NCBI GenBank assembly: GCA_028023455.1
Contig: JAQFVV010012574.1
Span: 186,001 to 250,000, forward strand
Length of the DNA: 64,000 bases
Direction: 5' to 3'
Source of the DNA: Epiperipatus broadwayi
Lineage: Eukaryota; Onychophora; Udeonychophora; Euonychophora; Peripatidae
In this document: positions 1-11,490 of the stretch, one piece after another
Position numbering within the stretch: position 1 is the stretch's first letter
Layout: each line of letters starts with the position of its first letter
Program-made: the position numbers and the translations under genes
Notes under the pieces: model-generated
Databases searched by the model: none
What the model was told of the DNA's origin: nothing
Seen by the model: the letters and a program-made list of their open reading frames with translations, nothing else

Positions 1-171
1 GTATATATAATTGCTACTTTTTTTTTTAAAAAAAAAAAAGGATATTTATTTGATATTAATAAACTTTTTATAAAACGAAATATGCCATTTAAATTTTTTT
101 TTTGTCATTTAAAAAAGACCCAAACAATATATTTGTATGAGAGCACTTGTAAATGATGTGATTATTTACAG

Positions 172-253
172 TCCACTGGAAAGCAAAGATTTGTCAGATA
201 TTTCAACAGATAGTCTGCCACAAGACCTTCTATTCCATAGTAATCCTGTGTAG
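172..253 (+). CDS. possible last coding exon of a host gene
   Basis: A splice-acceptor-like sequence (TTATTTACAG, ending at 171) is followed by an open frame of 26 codons, 173 to 250, ending in TAG at 251-253. The peptide reads as ordinary soluble protein (it begins PLESKDLSDI and ends LLFHSNPV) and is rich in Ser, Asp and Leu. Its base composition is clearly more GC-rich than the flanks. Nucleotide 172 would complete a codon from the previous exon, so the intron would be phase 2. The rest of the gene would lie upstream of the window. An AATAAA at about 741 could serve as a poly(A) signal. I do not recognise the protein. A chance acceptor and frame of this length is quite possible. Confidence 0.3.
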
Positions 254-471
254 TTCTTTATTTTATTATTCCATCTAGAAGTTTAAACTTATGTCTTTGG
301 ATATTTACTTGAAATATGCATTAGTGATTATTCTTTACTGCTATGGAATTACCCAATCAATCTTCATTTAACAACTTTATCATCTCATCATGAACTCATA
401 GCCATTCTATTAGGGTTAGAAAATCCAAATTGCTGTAGACAGATAAACCTTTCTTAAATTAATTGATTATT

Positions 472-553
<82 letters not shown>

Positions 554-2007
554 CTCTATGCCAACAAATCATTATATGACTTTCTTTGTTTATATTTAAT
601 GCATGTTTTTAATTGTAATTTCTTTTTTAGTCTATTTCAGAGCATTATATTGCAAACTTGAGTAATTAATACGTACCACATGAAAGTGTTATTATATCTA
701 CATATTTAGATTTGAGTCTGACTGACTTATAGTGTTCATCAATAAAATCATATGGACCTAATACCTATTGTACAAACCAGTCACCATTTTTTCTTACATA
801 CTATCAATCCTGAAATTTAAAAAAGCTTGATAGTATAAAAGAAATAAAAAGTGGCTTCTTGATGAAAACTGCTTTATGTTCACAAGTTTTCATTATTAAT
901 TATAATAAGCATGAAACTAATTTAGATATATACAGAAACAATATTATCTGCTATCTAATGATTATTTTAGCATTATTTTAAAATTAAGAAAACAGGTTCT
1001 AAAAGGTTCCTTCATTTACCAATCTTCATAAGGAAGGCTATACTTTTATTTATTTTTCTATTTTATTTTGCATGTTCTCTTCATTTTTGTTGTCTGAAAA
1101 GTTGTGATAATAACATTTTACTTATAGTTATATAGTTGAACTTTTTTCATTATGTAGTTGTAATGTTAAATGTTTCTGAAATTTTCTAAAAACTTATATG
1201 CATACTTTTTAAATACATCCAATGGTTAGTCATATCACACAGGTTAGTATATGATAGAATACCACAGTCTGGGGAGCATTAGTCTTTTTTCTACAGATAT
1301 TGATGGTCTGACTACTGACAGTCTAGCATGGAAATCTAATAAAGTCAAATTTGCAAACATTTAATTTAATGCAAAGCTCTAATCAATTAGACTATTCTTT
1401 TAAAAATAAGAACCAATAACAATTTTATATACTTGTCTATAAGAATTCTTTTAATTTCTTCATTTCTTCCTTTTAATGGGGGTAATGAATGTTTTTCAAA
1501 ACATTATAAAAATAATGTTAGGTTAACTCTTGAAGTTATGTGAAACTGTCATGTGATCAGCTTTTTCATTTTTTTATTTTTATTTTCTCTGCTCAGTATT
1601 CTTGTGTTTTTCTAATCAAATATAGGTTCATTGGTACATGTATATTTTTTTTTACTTTGGACATATTCTCTCTAATCTTTGTTTTGTTTTAATCACATTT
1701 CTAAGAGAATTTTACTATCTCATTCCATATTCAATGTGAAGACATATATTAGTGAAACCAGCAGCCCATTGAAAAAATGATTTAAAAAAATACAAAACAA
1801 TGACAAAATAAGAGGTGTGTTTAAGATATCAGTACATGCATATAATGATAAACATGTGTTTGATTGGAAAAACACAATACTCTGCAGAAAAAGAAAGAGA
1901 AAAAGAGAAAAATGTAATGTATCTGTTCACATAATAATTATAAATATCCCCAAAAGTCAATCTAGAGTGAATCATAAATAAGAATAAATTTTTCTTACTG
2001 ATTGTTG
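254..2007. other. AT-rich stretch without a recognisable gene
   Basis: Apart from the TA microsatellite at about 475-551 I see nothing coding. Stop codons are dense in all frames. If the exon at 172-253 is real, the first part would be its 3' untranslated region. Confidence 0.5.
475..551. repeat. (TA)n microsatellite
   Basis: Nearly pure alternating TA for about 77 bases with one interruption (TAAATA) near 502. Confidence 0.95.
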
Positions 2008-2190
2008 CTTTGGATGAATTGGTTGGTTACAATGTCATTAAAATTCAGTATCCATGAATCTAAGGGATATCAGTTTAATTCCCATACTAGCTGTAATTAA
2101 TCAGATCAGCAAGATCTGAAGAAGAGACAAATATCATTTGAAATATTGTGTTTATACTAATCTGAATATTATTATTTACAGACAAATGTA
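2008..2190 (+). repeat. composite tRNA-headed SINE, diverged copy
   Basis: This stretch aligns by eye with 45,699-45,880. A tRNA-like head at 2008-2092 keeps an A-box-like GAATTGGTTGGTTA and a B-box-like CAGTTTAATTCCC. It is followed by a body with CTGAAGAAGAG and TTTGAAATATTGTGT. That body is the same hammerhead-like core (CUGAAGA...GAAA) found in the better-preserved copy. The copy is old: acceptor-stem pairing of the tRNA part is lost. Pol III transcription with borrowing of a Penelope-like retroelement's machinery is an inference from the shared tail of the other copy. Confidence 0.5.
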
Positions 2191-3271
2191 GTTAGAAAAA
2201 CACTTAACAATTCAACTCGATGATAAAAATTATTTTGTTCACTTTTAAGTTTCATTACTAATGTCTATATTGGCAATAGAAACCTTGAATAACACTAATA
2301 CCCTTTGATATTAATCATATCAACAACTAAATGTCATTTCAAACTGCAGAAAGAAGTAGTCATAAACTATTTTTAATAATATTTTTAATCAGAATATTGA
2401 TTATAATATAAAGACAAGTTCATTCCATTTCTATTTTCCTTTTTATATTCTTTGTATCTCTTGAAATTTTGTTTTATTTTAGAATTAAAAAAATACCAAA
2501 GTAATATTATTTTTAAATATAATATTAATGTCCTCAATGCTCTCCATACCATTTCAATTTTTATTTTATTTGAGCCAAAGTGGCTCATGTAAACTTAATT
2601 ACTTAATCTTTAAAATAACAACAATGTTCTTAAATAATAGAAATTTATTAAATATTATTTTAGTTTTATTCAAAGTAGAAAAATATGGTTTTATAAATTC
2701 TTGATTGAAAGTTATCAGACGTTAATGCAAAAATAATACCATTTTCATATTTAAGAAAACTTAAAATAACTCACCAGGTATTTTGAAATTTGATATTTCC
2801 TTGACTCGCAAAATTTCTTCCTTTGAAGAATAATTGTGACTCTAAAATTAAAGAAACTTTTGCAACTAAGAACAATATGTAAATTACAAAACTCAATCTT
2901 TATATTCAACTCCATTTAAATTACTTTACCAAAAACATTTTTCGAAATAAACAAAACAACATTAAATACCTGACTTAACAGAGTTATCAAAGCACAGTCA
3001 AGTTTGCTCAAACTTCTTCACTATTCAGGAAAAACAAAATAAAATTAAATATTATGAGAAAATCTATGATAAATACTCAATTTGAGTTAATATAAAAAAT
3101 AAAGTATATATGTGAAATATAAAAGGGATTTAACACTATCTCTAATTAGCATTCTGAATAGTCATAATGTATTAAATATAACGTTATTCATAAACATCTT
3201 CTGGTGTTACTCATAAACTTAAAAGGTGTAACTATACAAATCAAAAATATATAATCTAAAAAAAATATACT
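2191..3271. other. no gene seen
   Basis: AT-rich sequence with only short open frames. The 67-codon minus-strand frame at 2385-2588 is of biased composition (Lys, Asn, Ile, Tyr) and has no recognisable motif. Confidence 0.5.
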
Positions 3272-3385
3272 GGAAATTATATGGTGTTTGAGCACTGAAA
3301 ATAATAGCTGTGAAAGAAATAGAGCCAAACTGTAATTCATGGATTATTAGATCCTGAGTGTCTATTCTATCACTGCACTAAAATA
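3272..3385 (-). repeat. tRNA-derived SINE (family S), diverged
   Basis: Read on the minus strand this copy begins with TTTAGTGCAGTGATAG, has GGATC in the region of the B box, and ends with GTGCTCAAACACCATATAAT. The same order of blocks is present at 35,076, 42,338, 42,755, 46,285, 56,124 and 63,462. The best copy (56,124-56,245) shows a B-box-like CTTGATTCCTG and a 3' end in CAATAAA. The assignment to a tRNA-derived SINE rests on that B box and on the repetition. Confidence 0.5.
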
Positions 3386-3453
3386 TTCTGGGCAACAAAA
3401 TATGTTAATTGACTGAAGAGAAGATTTCTGGTCAGATTATCAAAAACTACCAA

Positions 3454-3532
3454 ACATCACATGAACACCATTTCTTATGCTTACTCTGGCTTGCCAGTGG
3501 CACTTCTGTGTGAAGAGTTTTGCCTGTTTTAA
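3454..3532 (+). repeat. fragment of repeat J (PLE-type end)
   Basis: It contains CATCACATGAACACC and ATTTCTTATGCTTAC, then GAGTTTTGCCTGTTTT. Both parts occur again at 55,410-55,862 and, reversed, at 29,549-29,775. It is an internally deleted copy that ends at the same GCCTGTTTT terminus. Confidence 0.55.
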
Positions 3533-4452
3533 TATAAAAAACTATGGAGTAATCAAGGCAGGAAAATGTTATAAGATGTGAATCACCAAAGTATCATTTG
3601 TATCTTTTGTCAGATTAGAGAAAGCTTTGGACACAGGATGTTTTTTTTCTAAAACATATTTGTTTCAGTGGCAATACATTGATGATCTTAATTTTCCATT
3701 GACATTGGAAGCAGAATTGACATCATCTTTCCAAAATTTATTGTCCTTCACTTTTCTATATAAACATTAGGCATTTTAAATTATTTTATGTGAGCTATAG
3801 GAGCAACTTATTTTTAATCAAATGAATTCAGAAAAAAAGCATTAATCAAAAATGTCTGCAATGATACACAAACAAACACAAATAGATGATTTTAATATAA
3901 TGACCACATAATGCTTGATGTATTAGACTTTGTAAATTTACTGTTAATAACTTTTTCTAGCTTAAATTGTTTAATAATTTCATCTAACTATATCAAAGTG
4001 ATATTTTGAAACAATTTCAATATGGGTTTTTTTTGCCTTAATTTTTAGTATTAATTGTAGCTAATATGATCATTTTAAATACACTAAGATTAATTACAAG
4101 GAAATAACAGAAGTTATAGTTTTCTATGATGTTAAATTTTAAATGTAGATTGTGAACATTAGTAATAGCTATTATAATATAAGATAAACAGTCTGAGCTC
4201 TCACTTATTGTATGTATTATTTAAGGTAACTGGCAATCTTGTTAGAGATTAAAAGCTGCTAGTAATATTTTAAGTAATCCAGATAATCAGTTTTTTCAAT
4301 AAAATTCTTTTATAAAATAGATCCTAATCATCAATTAACTAAAACCTACTAAACAATTACTTTTAACATAACAAATAGTTAAGCACTTTACTTAATCACC
4401 AAACCAAAGACTAATTATGTTAAAAATCATTTATTAAGAGTCATTAATACTT
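3533..4452. other. no gene seen
   Basis: AT-rich sequence with dense stops. I see no coding or repeat structure that I can support. Confidence 0.5.
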
Positions 4453-4468
4453 ATATACTATATATATA

Positions 4469-4552
<84 letters not shown>
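4453..4552. repeat. (TA)n microsatellite
   Basis: About 100 bases of alternating TA with a few interruptions. It directly abuts the left end of the palindromic element at 4549. Confidence 0.95.
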
Positions 4553-4941
4553 TAAACAGGAAGTAACTGAAACTTTCAATTAGTTATATAATATAAACAA
4601 ACTCTTCAAAAGACAGATGATACTATCTGTATTTTTAGCATTTGTTCTTATATATGCTTAGTTTATTTATGTAATTTTAAATGAGAGAATGAATTTGATC
4701 TATTGATTATATATATTTCATGTTTAGAGGTTGTTTAAATTAAAGTTCTGCTTTGATTTTCTAAATATTTAAATGGTGATTCTTATAGTTTATTCAATAA
4801 ATATATATAATCAAGAGATCAAATTCACTCGCTCATTTAAAATTACAAATGCTAAAAAGATAGGTGGTATCATATGTCTTTTAAAAAGTTTATTTACATT
4901 ATATAGCTCATTGGAAGCTTCAGTTACTTACTGTTCAGTAT
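4549..4941. mobile_element. palindromic MITE or foldback element
   Basis: The left arm, about 4549-4718, is the reverse complement of the right arm, about 4797-4941, around a loop of about 78 bases. Arm landmarks are ACTAAACAGGAAGTAACTGA on the left against TCAGTTACTTACTGTTCAGT on the right, and AATTTTAAATGAG against CTCATTTAAAATT. The left arm carries about 27 extra bases (near TTATATATGCTTAG) absent from the right. It has no coding capacity. Placement against a TA repeat fits a TA target, as used by Tc1/mariner-type MITEs, but a true duplication cannot be recognised inside a TA repeat. Confidence 0.75.
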
Positions 4942-4981
4942 AAATAAATAGATATTATATATAGAGCTTTCAAAATAAATA

Positions 4982-5020
4982 CACGCTTATTAAATTAGGT
5001 CATGTGACATCTGACTTCAT
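4982..5020. repeat. dispersed motif GTCAYGTGACATCTGA
   Basis: CTTATTAAATTAGGTCATGT followed by GACATCTGA is repeated almost exactly at 29,212-29,250. Shorter relatives occur at 41,345, 60,280 and 63,300. It is probably the end of a dispersed element of unknown type. Confidence 0.5.
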
Positions 5021-5448
5021 TTTTTTGTAATATAAATAGATAAAATACCCTTGAAATATTCTTATTTCTCTTTGCAAGACAAAGAGAAATAGTAAAAAAG
5101 AAGGCAATATATAATTACAATATTATCAAATACATACATATCACAATCATAAACTTAAATATAAAATGAAATGATTAAACAAAACAGTACACAAAAGTCA
5201 TTTGCCATGTCTACATATGAAGCAGATATGTATTCATATCTAAGTGATTTTTTTCAATTAAGTTTATGGTATTAATATCCAGTTTAAATTTCAATAATAT
5301 AGGACTTGAATTTGTATATAAAAACTTTTTCCCCCATATTTTTATTTTACACAAAGAAAAAAAAACACTATTCAATAGTGTAAAAATTGAATAATCTGGT
5401 GAATTAAAATATTAAAATGCTTTAAACAAAGTTTTACATAAGAAGTTA

Positions 5449-5492
5449 AGTCTGTAGTTGAATATCAAGAAGTCTGTAGTTGAATATCAAGA
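5449..5492. repeat. 22-bp tandem duplication
   Basis: Two consecutive identical copies of a 22-base unit that begins AGTCTGTAGTTGAATATC. Confidence 0.9.
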
Positions 5493-6029
5493 TTATTTAT
5501 TAATTCACCCATGTTAGATTATTTTTTATTTTACTTAATTATTGTAAATTCTATTTAAGACATTGTATTAGGATAAATCACATCATCAGTTTTACAAATG
5601 TAATTGTTGTTAATGTTTCTAATATAATAAGTAATTCTTCTCACAGCCAGATTGGTGGAATGAAATGTGTTTGCAAATAAAACAGTTTTTATCATTACAA
5701 GAAAAAAAATTGTTTTTTTTTTTTAATTAATTTTAACATTAACTTTAAAATTATTTAATATTCTATTTAATTTTATCTGACACATCACCATGGATGTAAT
5801 GGAAATATTTATCTTAAATAATATATGGTTCAGAACTGACTCCAAAGTACTTCTTCTGCTCTTAACAAATTGACTTCTAAGTACTTCTCCTGCTCTTAAC
5901 AAACTAAAAGATAGAGTATTTTACCACAGAAAAATAATTACTGCAATTAAATTAGCGCTATATGTAGCTGTTGCTTTATTTAATTGATTATATAAAAGTG
6001 AGACTTGAAATACTTTATCAATGCAGCAT
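5493..6029. repeat. AT-rich stretch with a 34-bp tandem duplication
   Basis: The only structure seen is a diverged 34-base unit repeated twice at about 5837-5904. Both copies contain AAGTACTTCT and TGCTCTTAACAAA. No gene is apparent. Confidence 0.7.
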
Positions 6030-6535
6030 TAGAAAAGTTTCCATTTAGGGATTCTTCGTAAAATTTTAAAAATACCATAGCAAAATCATAAGACTAATCA
6101 ATATGTTCTTCGGCTTTTTGACATGATACTACTGAGTTACTATTATAAAATCACATCTTCATTGGATTGGGCATGTAAAATAGATAAACAAAATAAGATT
6201 TCCTAAATGGTTGTTTTATGATTAACATGAGCATGGTTTTTATAGGGGAAGTAGATCCAATTTACATTATAAGAATTATATCAAAAATATTCTAAAGAAA
6301 ACTACAGTGTAGATTGTTTTCAATGGGCAAATATGACACAGTATAGAATATATTGGAGAGTTATTTTTAGACATGGTGATGAAGGATTTCGGAATGAAGT
6401 GTTTTCTGCAAAAGTTAAAAGACAGAATATAAAATATCAAATAAACTCCAAAATGAACCAGCATGTTCTACATATGGATGTCTTTATGATTTATAGTTTG
6501 GTTTGTATAATCATCATGAAACTAATCTCATCTAT
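6030..6535 (+). pseudogene. LINE 3' coding end, remnant
   Basis: The sequence aligns in order with 35,600-35,990: CATTAGAAAAG, then AAAATTTTAAAAATAC, TAGCAAA, ACTGAGTTA against ATTGAGTCA, and GAATATATTGGA. Its short frame at 6333-6557 includes the LINE-tail-like stretch NMTQYRIYWRVI and then FSAKVKRQNIKYQI. The latter resembles FSAKVKKRIAKYQI, encoded on the minus strand near 28,760-28,810. Both are the C-terminal region that follows reverse transcriptase in a non-LTR retrotransposon. Stops and frameshifts show it is dead. It is cut at about 6536 by Penelope-like ends, and some 3' flank resumes at 6771-6830 (GAGTTGCAAC...ACTCATTTCCAA against 36,095-36,125). Confidence 0.7.
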
Positions 6536-6770
6536 ATGTAATAATATGCTGGACTAGTTTCATCAGCTGTCATTAAATGTTTAATGTCTAAACAATTTTA
6601 AACTTTATTTAAACTTTTCAAACACAAACAAGTTGTTAGTAACTTGTATTATTACTAACAACTTGTTTATATTTGAAAAGTTTAAATAAGTTCAACATGA
6701 TGAAAATAGTCCAATATATAATCACATCTAATATTCCATTATCACAAACCTTCAGGACATCTCAGCTTTA
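6536..6770. mobile_element. two Penelope-like element ends, head to head
   Basis: The arms 6602-6642 and 6652-6691 are reverse complements with two mismatches and one indel, around a 9-base spacer. Outside this core both sides continue as diverged copies of the PLE tail seen at 45,890-46,020. The landmarks are TTTAAATAAAGTTTAAAAT, ATGGAAATAGTCCAACATAT and AATATTCCATTATCACA. Such inverted junctions are common at PLE insertions. It interrupts the LINE tail at 6030-6535, so it inserted later. Confidence 0.7.
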
Positions 6771-6830
6771 GTATTTGTTTTTTTATTTTGACTTTTTTCT
6801 TATTCTTTTAGAGTTGCAACAACTATACTC

Positions 6831-7024
6831 ATTTCCAAATGACTGCTGTTACTGATGATAATAGAATGTTTAAGTTCTTAAATTATAATAATGAGAATTA
6901 ATATTCAAGTATATAGCTCATTTCTACAAATTGCATTATATATATATATACACATACATAAAACTATGAATTGAAGAAATTGAATTAAACTTGGAGACAC
7001 CGTCCTAAAATGAATCAATAATGG

Positions 7025-7056
<32 letters not shown>

Positions 7057-9454
7057 AATTATAGAGATTATATATATATATATATATATACCAAATTATA
7101 GAGACAACCACTATATTAGCTTTTTTTGATGAAAGAATTTATTCATAACAATAATTAACATTTCATCCAAACCCAGTTAGCCATCATGAGAAATAACTGA
7201 ATGAAACATATGTATGCCTTTGATTTACTTTCAAGTACTGTATTAGAGAGTAAACCAATGTCATATTATGTTGGATCAATTAATCTGAGATGACTAATGG
7301 GTTTGGTCAAATGGTTGTTATTATGTGTAATGTTTTTTCATTAAAAAAGGAAAGAAAATGTAGTGGTTGTTTATATAAATGTGTATATGATTATTTTTAA
7401 ATTAAAAAAACAGCTAATATGGACATTTTATAGATGACTGTCAATTTTTGCAGATTACATATAAGGATGAAACTTATAGAGTTGACATATGTGTATTAGA
7501 GTGATAAGCCTTCAAGCACTAGTTATATTAATGCAATGTTGCCTGGCATCAAAGTCATTCAATCCACTTGGGTCTGCTGATTTACCTGAACAGAAGATTA
7601 AAATATTGTTAACTATTAAGATGAATATCAAATTAATTGAACTGTTTTTGCATCTTCATTTGAATAAAAATATATTTAGCATAGCTTTGTTACTTTAGGC
7701 ATTACATATTTATCATTATTGTAAAATATTATCATTATAAATTTAATATTTGGTAGTTTAAAGGAATAATTATTAAAATCAGTAAAAATTAATTCTCACT
7801 TGCAAAGAAAATCTCAATTTATTTAATATTCACATTAGTACTTATTTAAAGTTGTAATTAATAATTTGTTAAGCGCATACTCATTACATAAGTAATATAT
7901 ATTAAGGCTATAATCTTAAGACTATGTGCCTAGACATGACAGTAGGTACCTCTACAAATCTTAACACAAGATTAATGTCTTTAAAGATAAGAGCCCTCTT
8001 GTCATTTGCATAATTACATAGATCTGATATCAGGTGAGTAAACTATACACTATAATAACCTGTTATATGCCAACTGCTCAATAGTTATTTAAGGTTATAA
8101 TAGATGGTTCTTGGGAGAGTGAAGAATACTCTTAGAAGCATGTTTAGCAAGACAAAAAAGCCATGACTTTTTGTTGGCATTAACAATTAAATATGCACAT
8201 ACTGATTCATATTGAAAAAAAGTAGTGAAAGTTTTTTTGATAAAAGAGGTGAGTAAATTAAGGATAGTTCATGATATTTTAATAGGCTTTACAATCAAAA
8301 AACATTAAATCAGATTTGATTTTTAAAGTTGTTATTAGCATAATAATTAATGCATTAGCCTGATGACTTGGATTTAAATCTAAATGAAACATGGATTTTT
8401 TTTGGTACCAAAGGAGTTTAGAAGTTGTTTTTTTAGATAGTCAACCAAGACAAATATCCAATATAAAAACATATTTATCTATCTTAGCTAAAAAAAACAT
8501 TCTAACCTTTTATTGGACTGATGAATATAGTCTTTTTTATTACTATTCCTCTTTGGAATAGGAATATGAGAAGCCTTTGCTCTACAGTGGACTATGTAAG
8601 ATTATTTTACACAATTATTTCTGCATGCTATTCTTGCTTATACATGTATATTAAAAAAGATTAAGTCAAATTTCTTTCTACACAGTTTTAAATGCAGAAG
8701 TTATTGTATGTTTTCAAATTTCATTTTGAATACATTACTCAATTTTATAATAATATGACCAATAGTGAATTTTTTTGATAGCATTAAGATTTAATTTATC
8801 AATGGTAGAATGACAAAAGTTTTAAATATATTGTAGCTTACAGAGATTATATTACTCTTCTGGCAATATTAATAAGTTTTCTATATTTTTCTTTCATTTT
8901 GCAAACAAAACCATATAACTTATATAAGACAGGTAATACAGGCCATTCTAAACAGAAATAACCATTTAGATCAAGGCTGACAGCTAATAGTGTGGTTGTT
9001 ATTGAACCAACTGACACACTGAACTTAATATTAATTTGAAGGATACTAAAATAAAATTTTATAGCAATTCAAACAAATAATTTAAATATTAAATGTATAT
9101 TTCAAATCAAATACCTGACCTTATTAAAAGAAAAACTTACAAAATTTGAATGAAATGATTATAACAGCTGATTTGTATAAAAGTGTCAAAACTTTTTCCT
9201 TGGGCTGGTTAGTAATAGCAAGTACCATCATGCTGATCAATAATTGCTATTTGGTTTTCATCCTTATTGATTACATATTTAACTCTGCCTTCAAGATGAA
9301 AACTTCAAACATATAGTTCTCACATAAATTGCACAAAGAAATTCTAGTAAATCTGCAGAAGAATATAATAAAATAATTCACATTTTATTTGTAAATATAG
9401 AACTTTTTCTCACAATTTAAAAAATTCCCAGGTTTGCTTGATGCTTAAAAGAAA
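6831..9454. other. no gene seen; short TA repeats
   Basis: This long AT-rich region holds a duplicated TA tract at 7034-7091 (two TA runs, each followed by a copy of AAATTATAGAGA). A weak tRNA-like B-box (TTGGATTTAAATCTA) near 8366 may be an old SINE trace. The open frame at 7489-7698 (69 codons) has no recognisable motif. Confidence 0.5.
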
Positions 9455-9530
9455 ATTCCAAGTCTCATCAAGATTTAAACCCCAGATTGTAGGCACAGCA
9501 GCCAGATATGCCAAAACACTATGATATAAC
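9455..9530 (-). repeat. tRNA-derived SINE fragment
   Basis: On the minus strand it reads TAGTGTTTTGGCATATCTGG, then GGGGTTTAAATCTTGATGAG. This gives an A-box-like start and a B-box-like GGTTTAAATC at tRNA spacing. The wording resembles the copy at 48,480-48,545 (TTAGCATATCTGACTGG). It is a diverged fragment. Confidence 0.45.
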
Positions 9531-10933
9531 GTTTTCAAAAATACATTCTAATTTATGTCAACAAGCAATTCTTTTATACAAAAATCTGTGTTAGTATTTT
9601 TATATTATATAAATTAATGTGTTAAATCTTTAGTAGTATGTAGCATTTCAAGATAATATCCATATTCCTTCATGTTTTTCTTAAGATGTTAGCCAGAACA
9701 AAAGTAAGTTTATAGTAATTATTTTTATTATCAAAATACTTAATATTTAGCGTTAAAGAAGAACTAATTATAAGTGAATGTTGTCTTTTTTATCAATAGT
9801 AAAAGTTATGTTTATACTTGGATCAATTTTTTTTATAGTCATAGCACTTATCTGACCAAATCAGATTATCATGGGATTTAATAATTCAGCTCTTACTGAC
9901 CACGATAATGATGAATAGGTATGTTGAAAAAACAACCCAATTTTATTGAATGATCCTTTTATTATGAGAAAAGTACAACAGAATTTAAGTTTGTAACTGC
10001 AATAATTTTGTTTTGAATTATGTAATTAAAATGTCCTGTACTTTAAGTCATTTTGGAATCATAAAACCTTTTTTCAAGGGGGGGGGGCATATACATTAAT
10101 TGAAATTTTATAAGGAAATAAATTAGTATACATTTTATTGCACTTTAAATTAGTTTGCATTTTATTGTTACCATTTTTACTAACAGTTTTTAAATCAAAT
10201 GATTATGGTTAGCATTATAAGGTATTTCGGAATGTACAATCAATCTTAGTTTCCCCCCCCCCCTAATCATTGCAAGATATTTAAATAATTAACTAAAACA
10301 AAAATTTACTGCACGAGATATATTTTATAATTAATCATAAAATGATCATATTAAGCTAAAAGTTTAAAAAAATTTCAAATATCTTTATAATTTCTAAAAT
10401 TATAATCCATTATATTTTAAGAAAGTCATTCGATTATTTTTATAAATTTATTTAGATCATTGAGTAATCTTGGATTATTAATAAAAATGCATTAATATGA
10501 TTAAAATATATACACAATTTATTTATTTACGAGACATATAAGATGAGTGGAGTGTATATTTTTTAAAAAAATAAGCCTATTCAGTGATTTGAATTTCCAA
10601 TCAATGGCTTTGCATTTAGACTTTTATTATTTAATTAAAATATTCACTGTTGGAATTTATCAACGAAAAATATATATGTATATATAATTTTTTAAATACC
10701 TAAACTCAGATATTTTTATTCTTCACAAAATATTCTTGGATCAGTATCAAGAAGGTGAAAGATTGTAGTAAAAAGAATTCGAAGGTTCTGCTTTATAGGG
10801 AACAGTAAAAGTAAAAATTTAATATAAAATATAATTTTTTCCAGATAAATCTGATATAGCTATTCCAAAAAATTACTTAAGAAAGTAATATAGTTGATAG
10901 AATAATATTAAGTTTGGTAAATTTACTAAATTT
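9531..10933. other. no gene seen; G-run and C-run pair
   Basis: AT-rich sequence. A run of ten G at 10,078-10,087 and a run of eleven C at 10,253-10,263 stand about 165 bases apart in opposite sense. The stretch between them shows no clear inverted repeat. Confidence 0.5.
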
Positions 10934-11490
10934 CTAATTGTAATAATATAGGGGATTCAAATACAGACTTTTAAGCTCCCTTCAGCTATCCACTTTATCT
11001 CATGCAATCAATACACATGACCACACACATGTGAAAAAGATAAATGATCTCCAAAATACATAACCAGCACTTATCAGTAGGTCCAGATCATCATTTCCCA
11101 CATACATATATAATCAGTGTTAATGCCAATATTATTGTCAAGACCATGTTGACTTCAAGTCATGACAATAATATTGGCATTAACAAAGGATTTGGCATTC
11201 CATCACCTGATTTTCAATCATATGGATGGCTGAGGAATTGGAGGGTGGAATCGATTGAAGCCTGTCCATTAAAGTTTGAAGATTTGCTGTCATAATATAA
11301 ACCAAGCACTGATTATATAAGTGTATGGGAGATAATGATCTGGACCAACTGATAAATGCTGGTTCAGCACAAAATATGTATATTGGAGATCATTTATCTT
11401 TTTCACTGTGTATAGTTATGTATATTGGTTGTATGATATAGAGCGGATAGCTAAAAGGAGCTGTTTAAATCCCCCATATTACATCTAAAC
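10934..11490. mobile_element. foldback element, copy 1
   Basis: The left arm (from about 10,934) and right arm (to about 11,490) are inverted copies. GGGGATTCAAAT and TTTTAAGCTCC pair with GGAGCTGTTTAAATCCCCC. AAAAAGATAAATGATCTCC pairs with GGAGATCATTTATCTTTTTC. GGTCCAGATCATCATTTCCC pairs with GGGAGATAATGATCTGGACC. At the centre a perfect 22-base inverted repeat (11,119-11,140 against 11,163-11,184, containing CCAATATTATTG) surrounds a 22-base spacer. Compared with copy 2 the left arm has lost the part corresponding to about 12,420-12,545. The 83-codon frame at 11,044-11,295 is an accident of the palindrome. It encodes no enzyme, so any mobility depended on other elements. Confidence 0.8.

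Noticed and set aside
6905-7111. 68-codon minus-strand frame
   Set aside because: Made largely of TA repeats translated as alternating Tyr/Ile.
10078-10263. G-run and C-run as ends of an inverted element
   Set aside because: The sequences next to the runs do not complement one another beyond the homopolymers.
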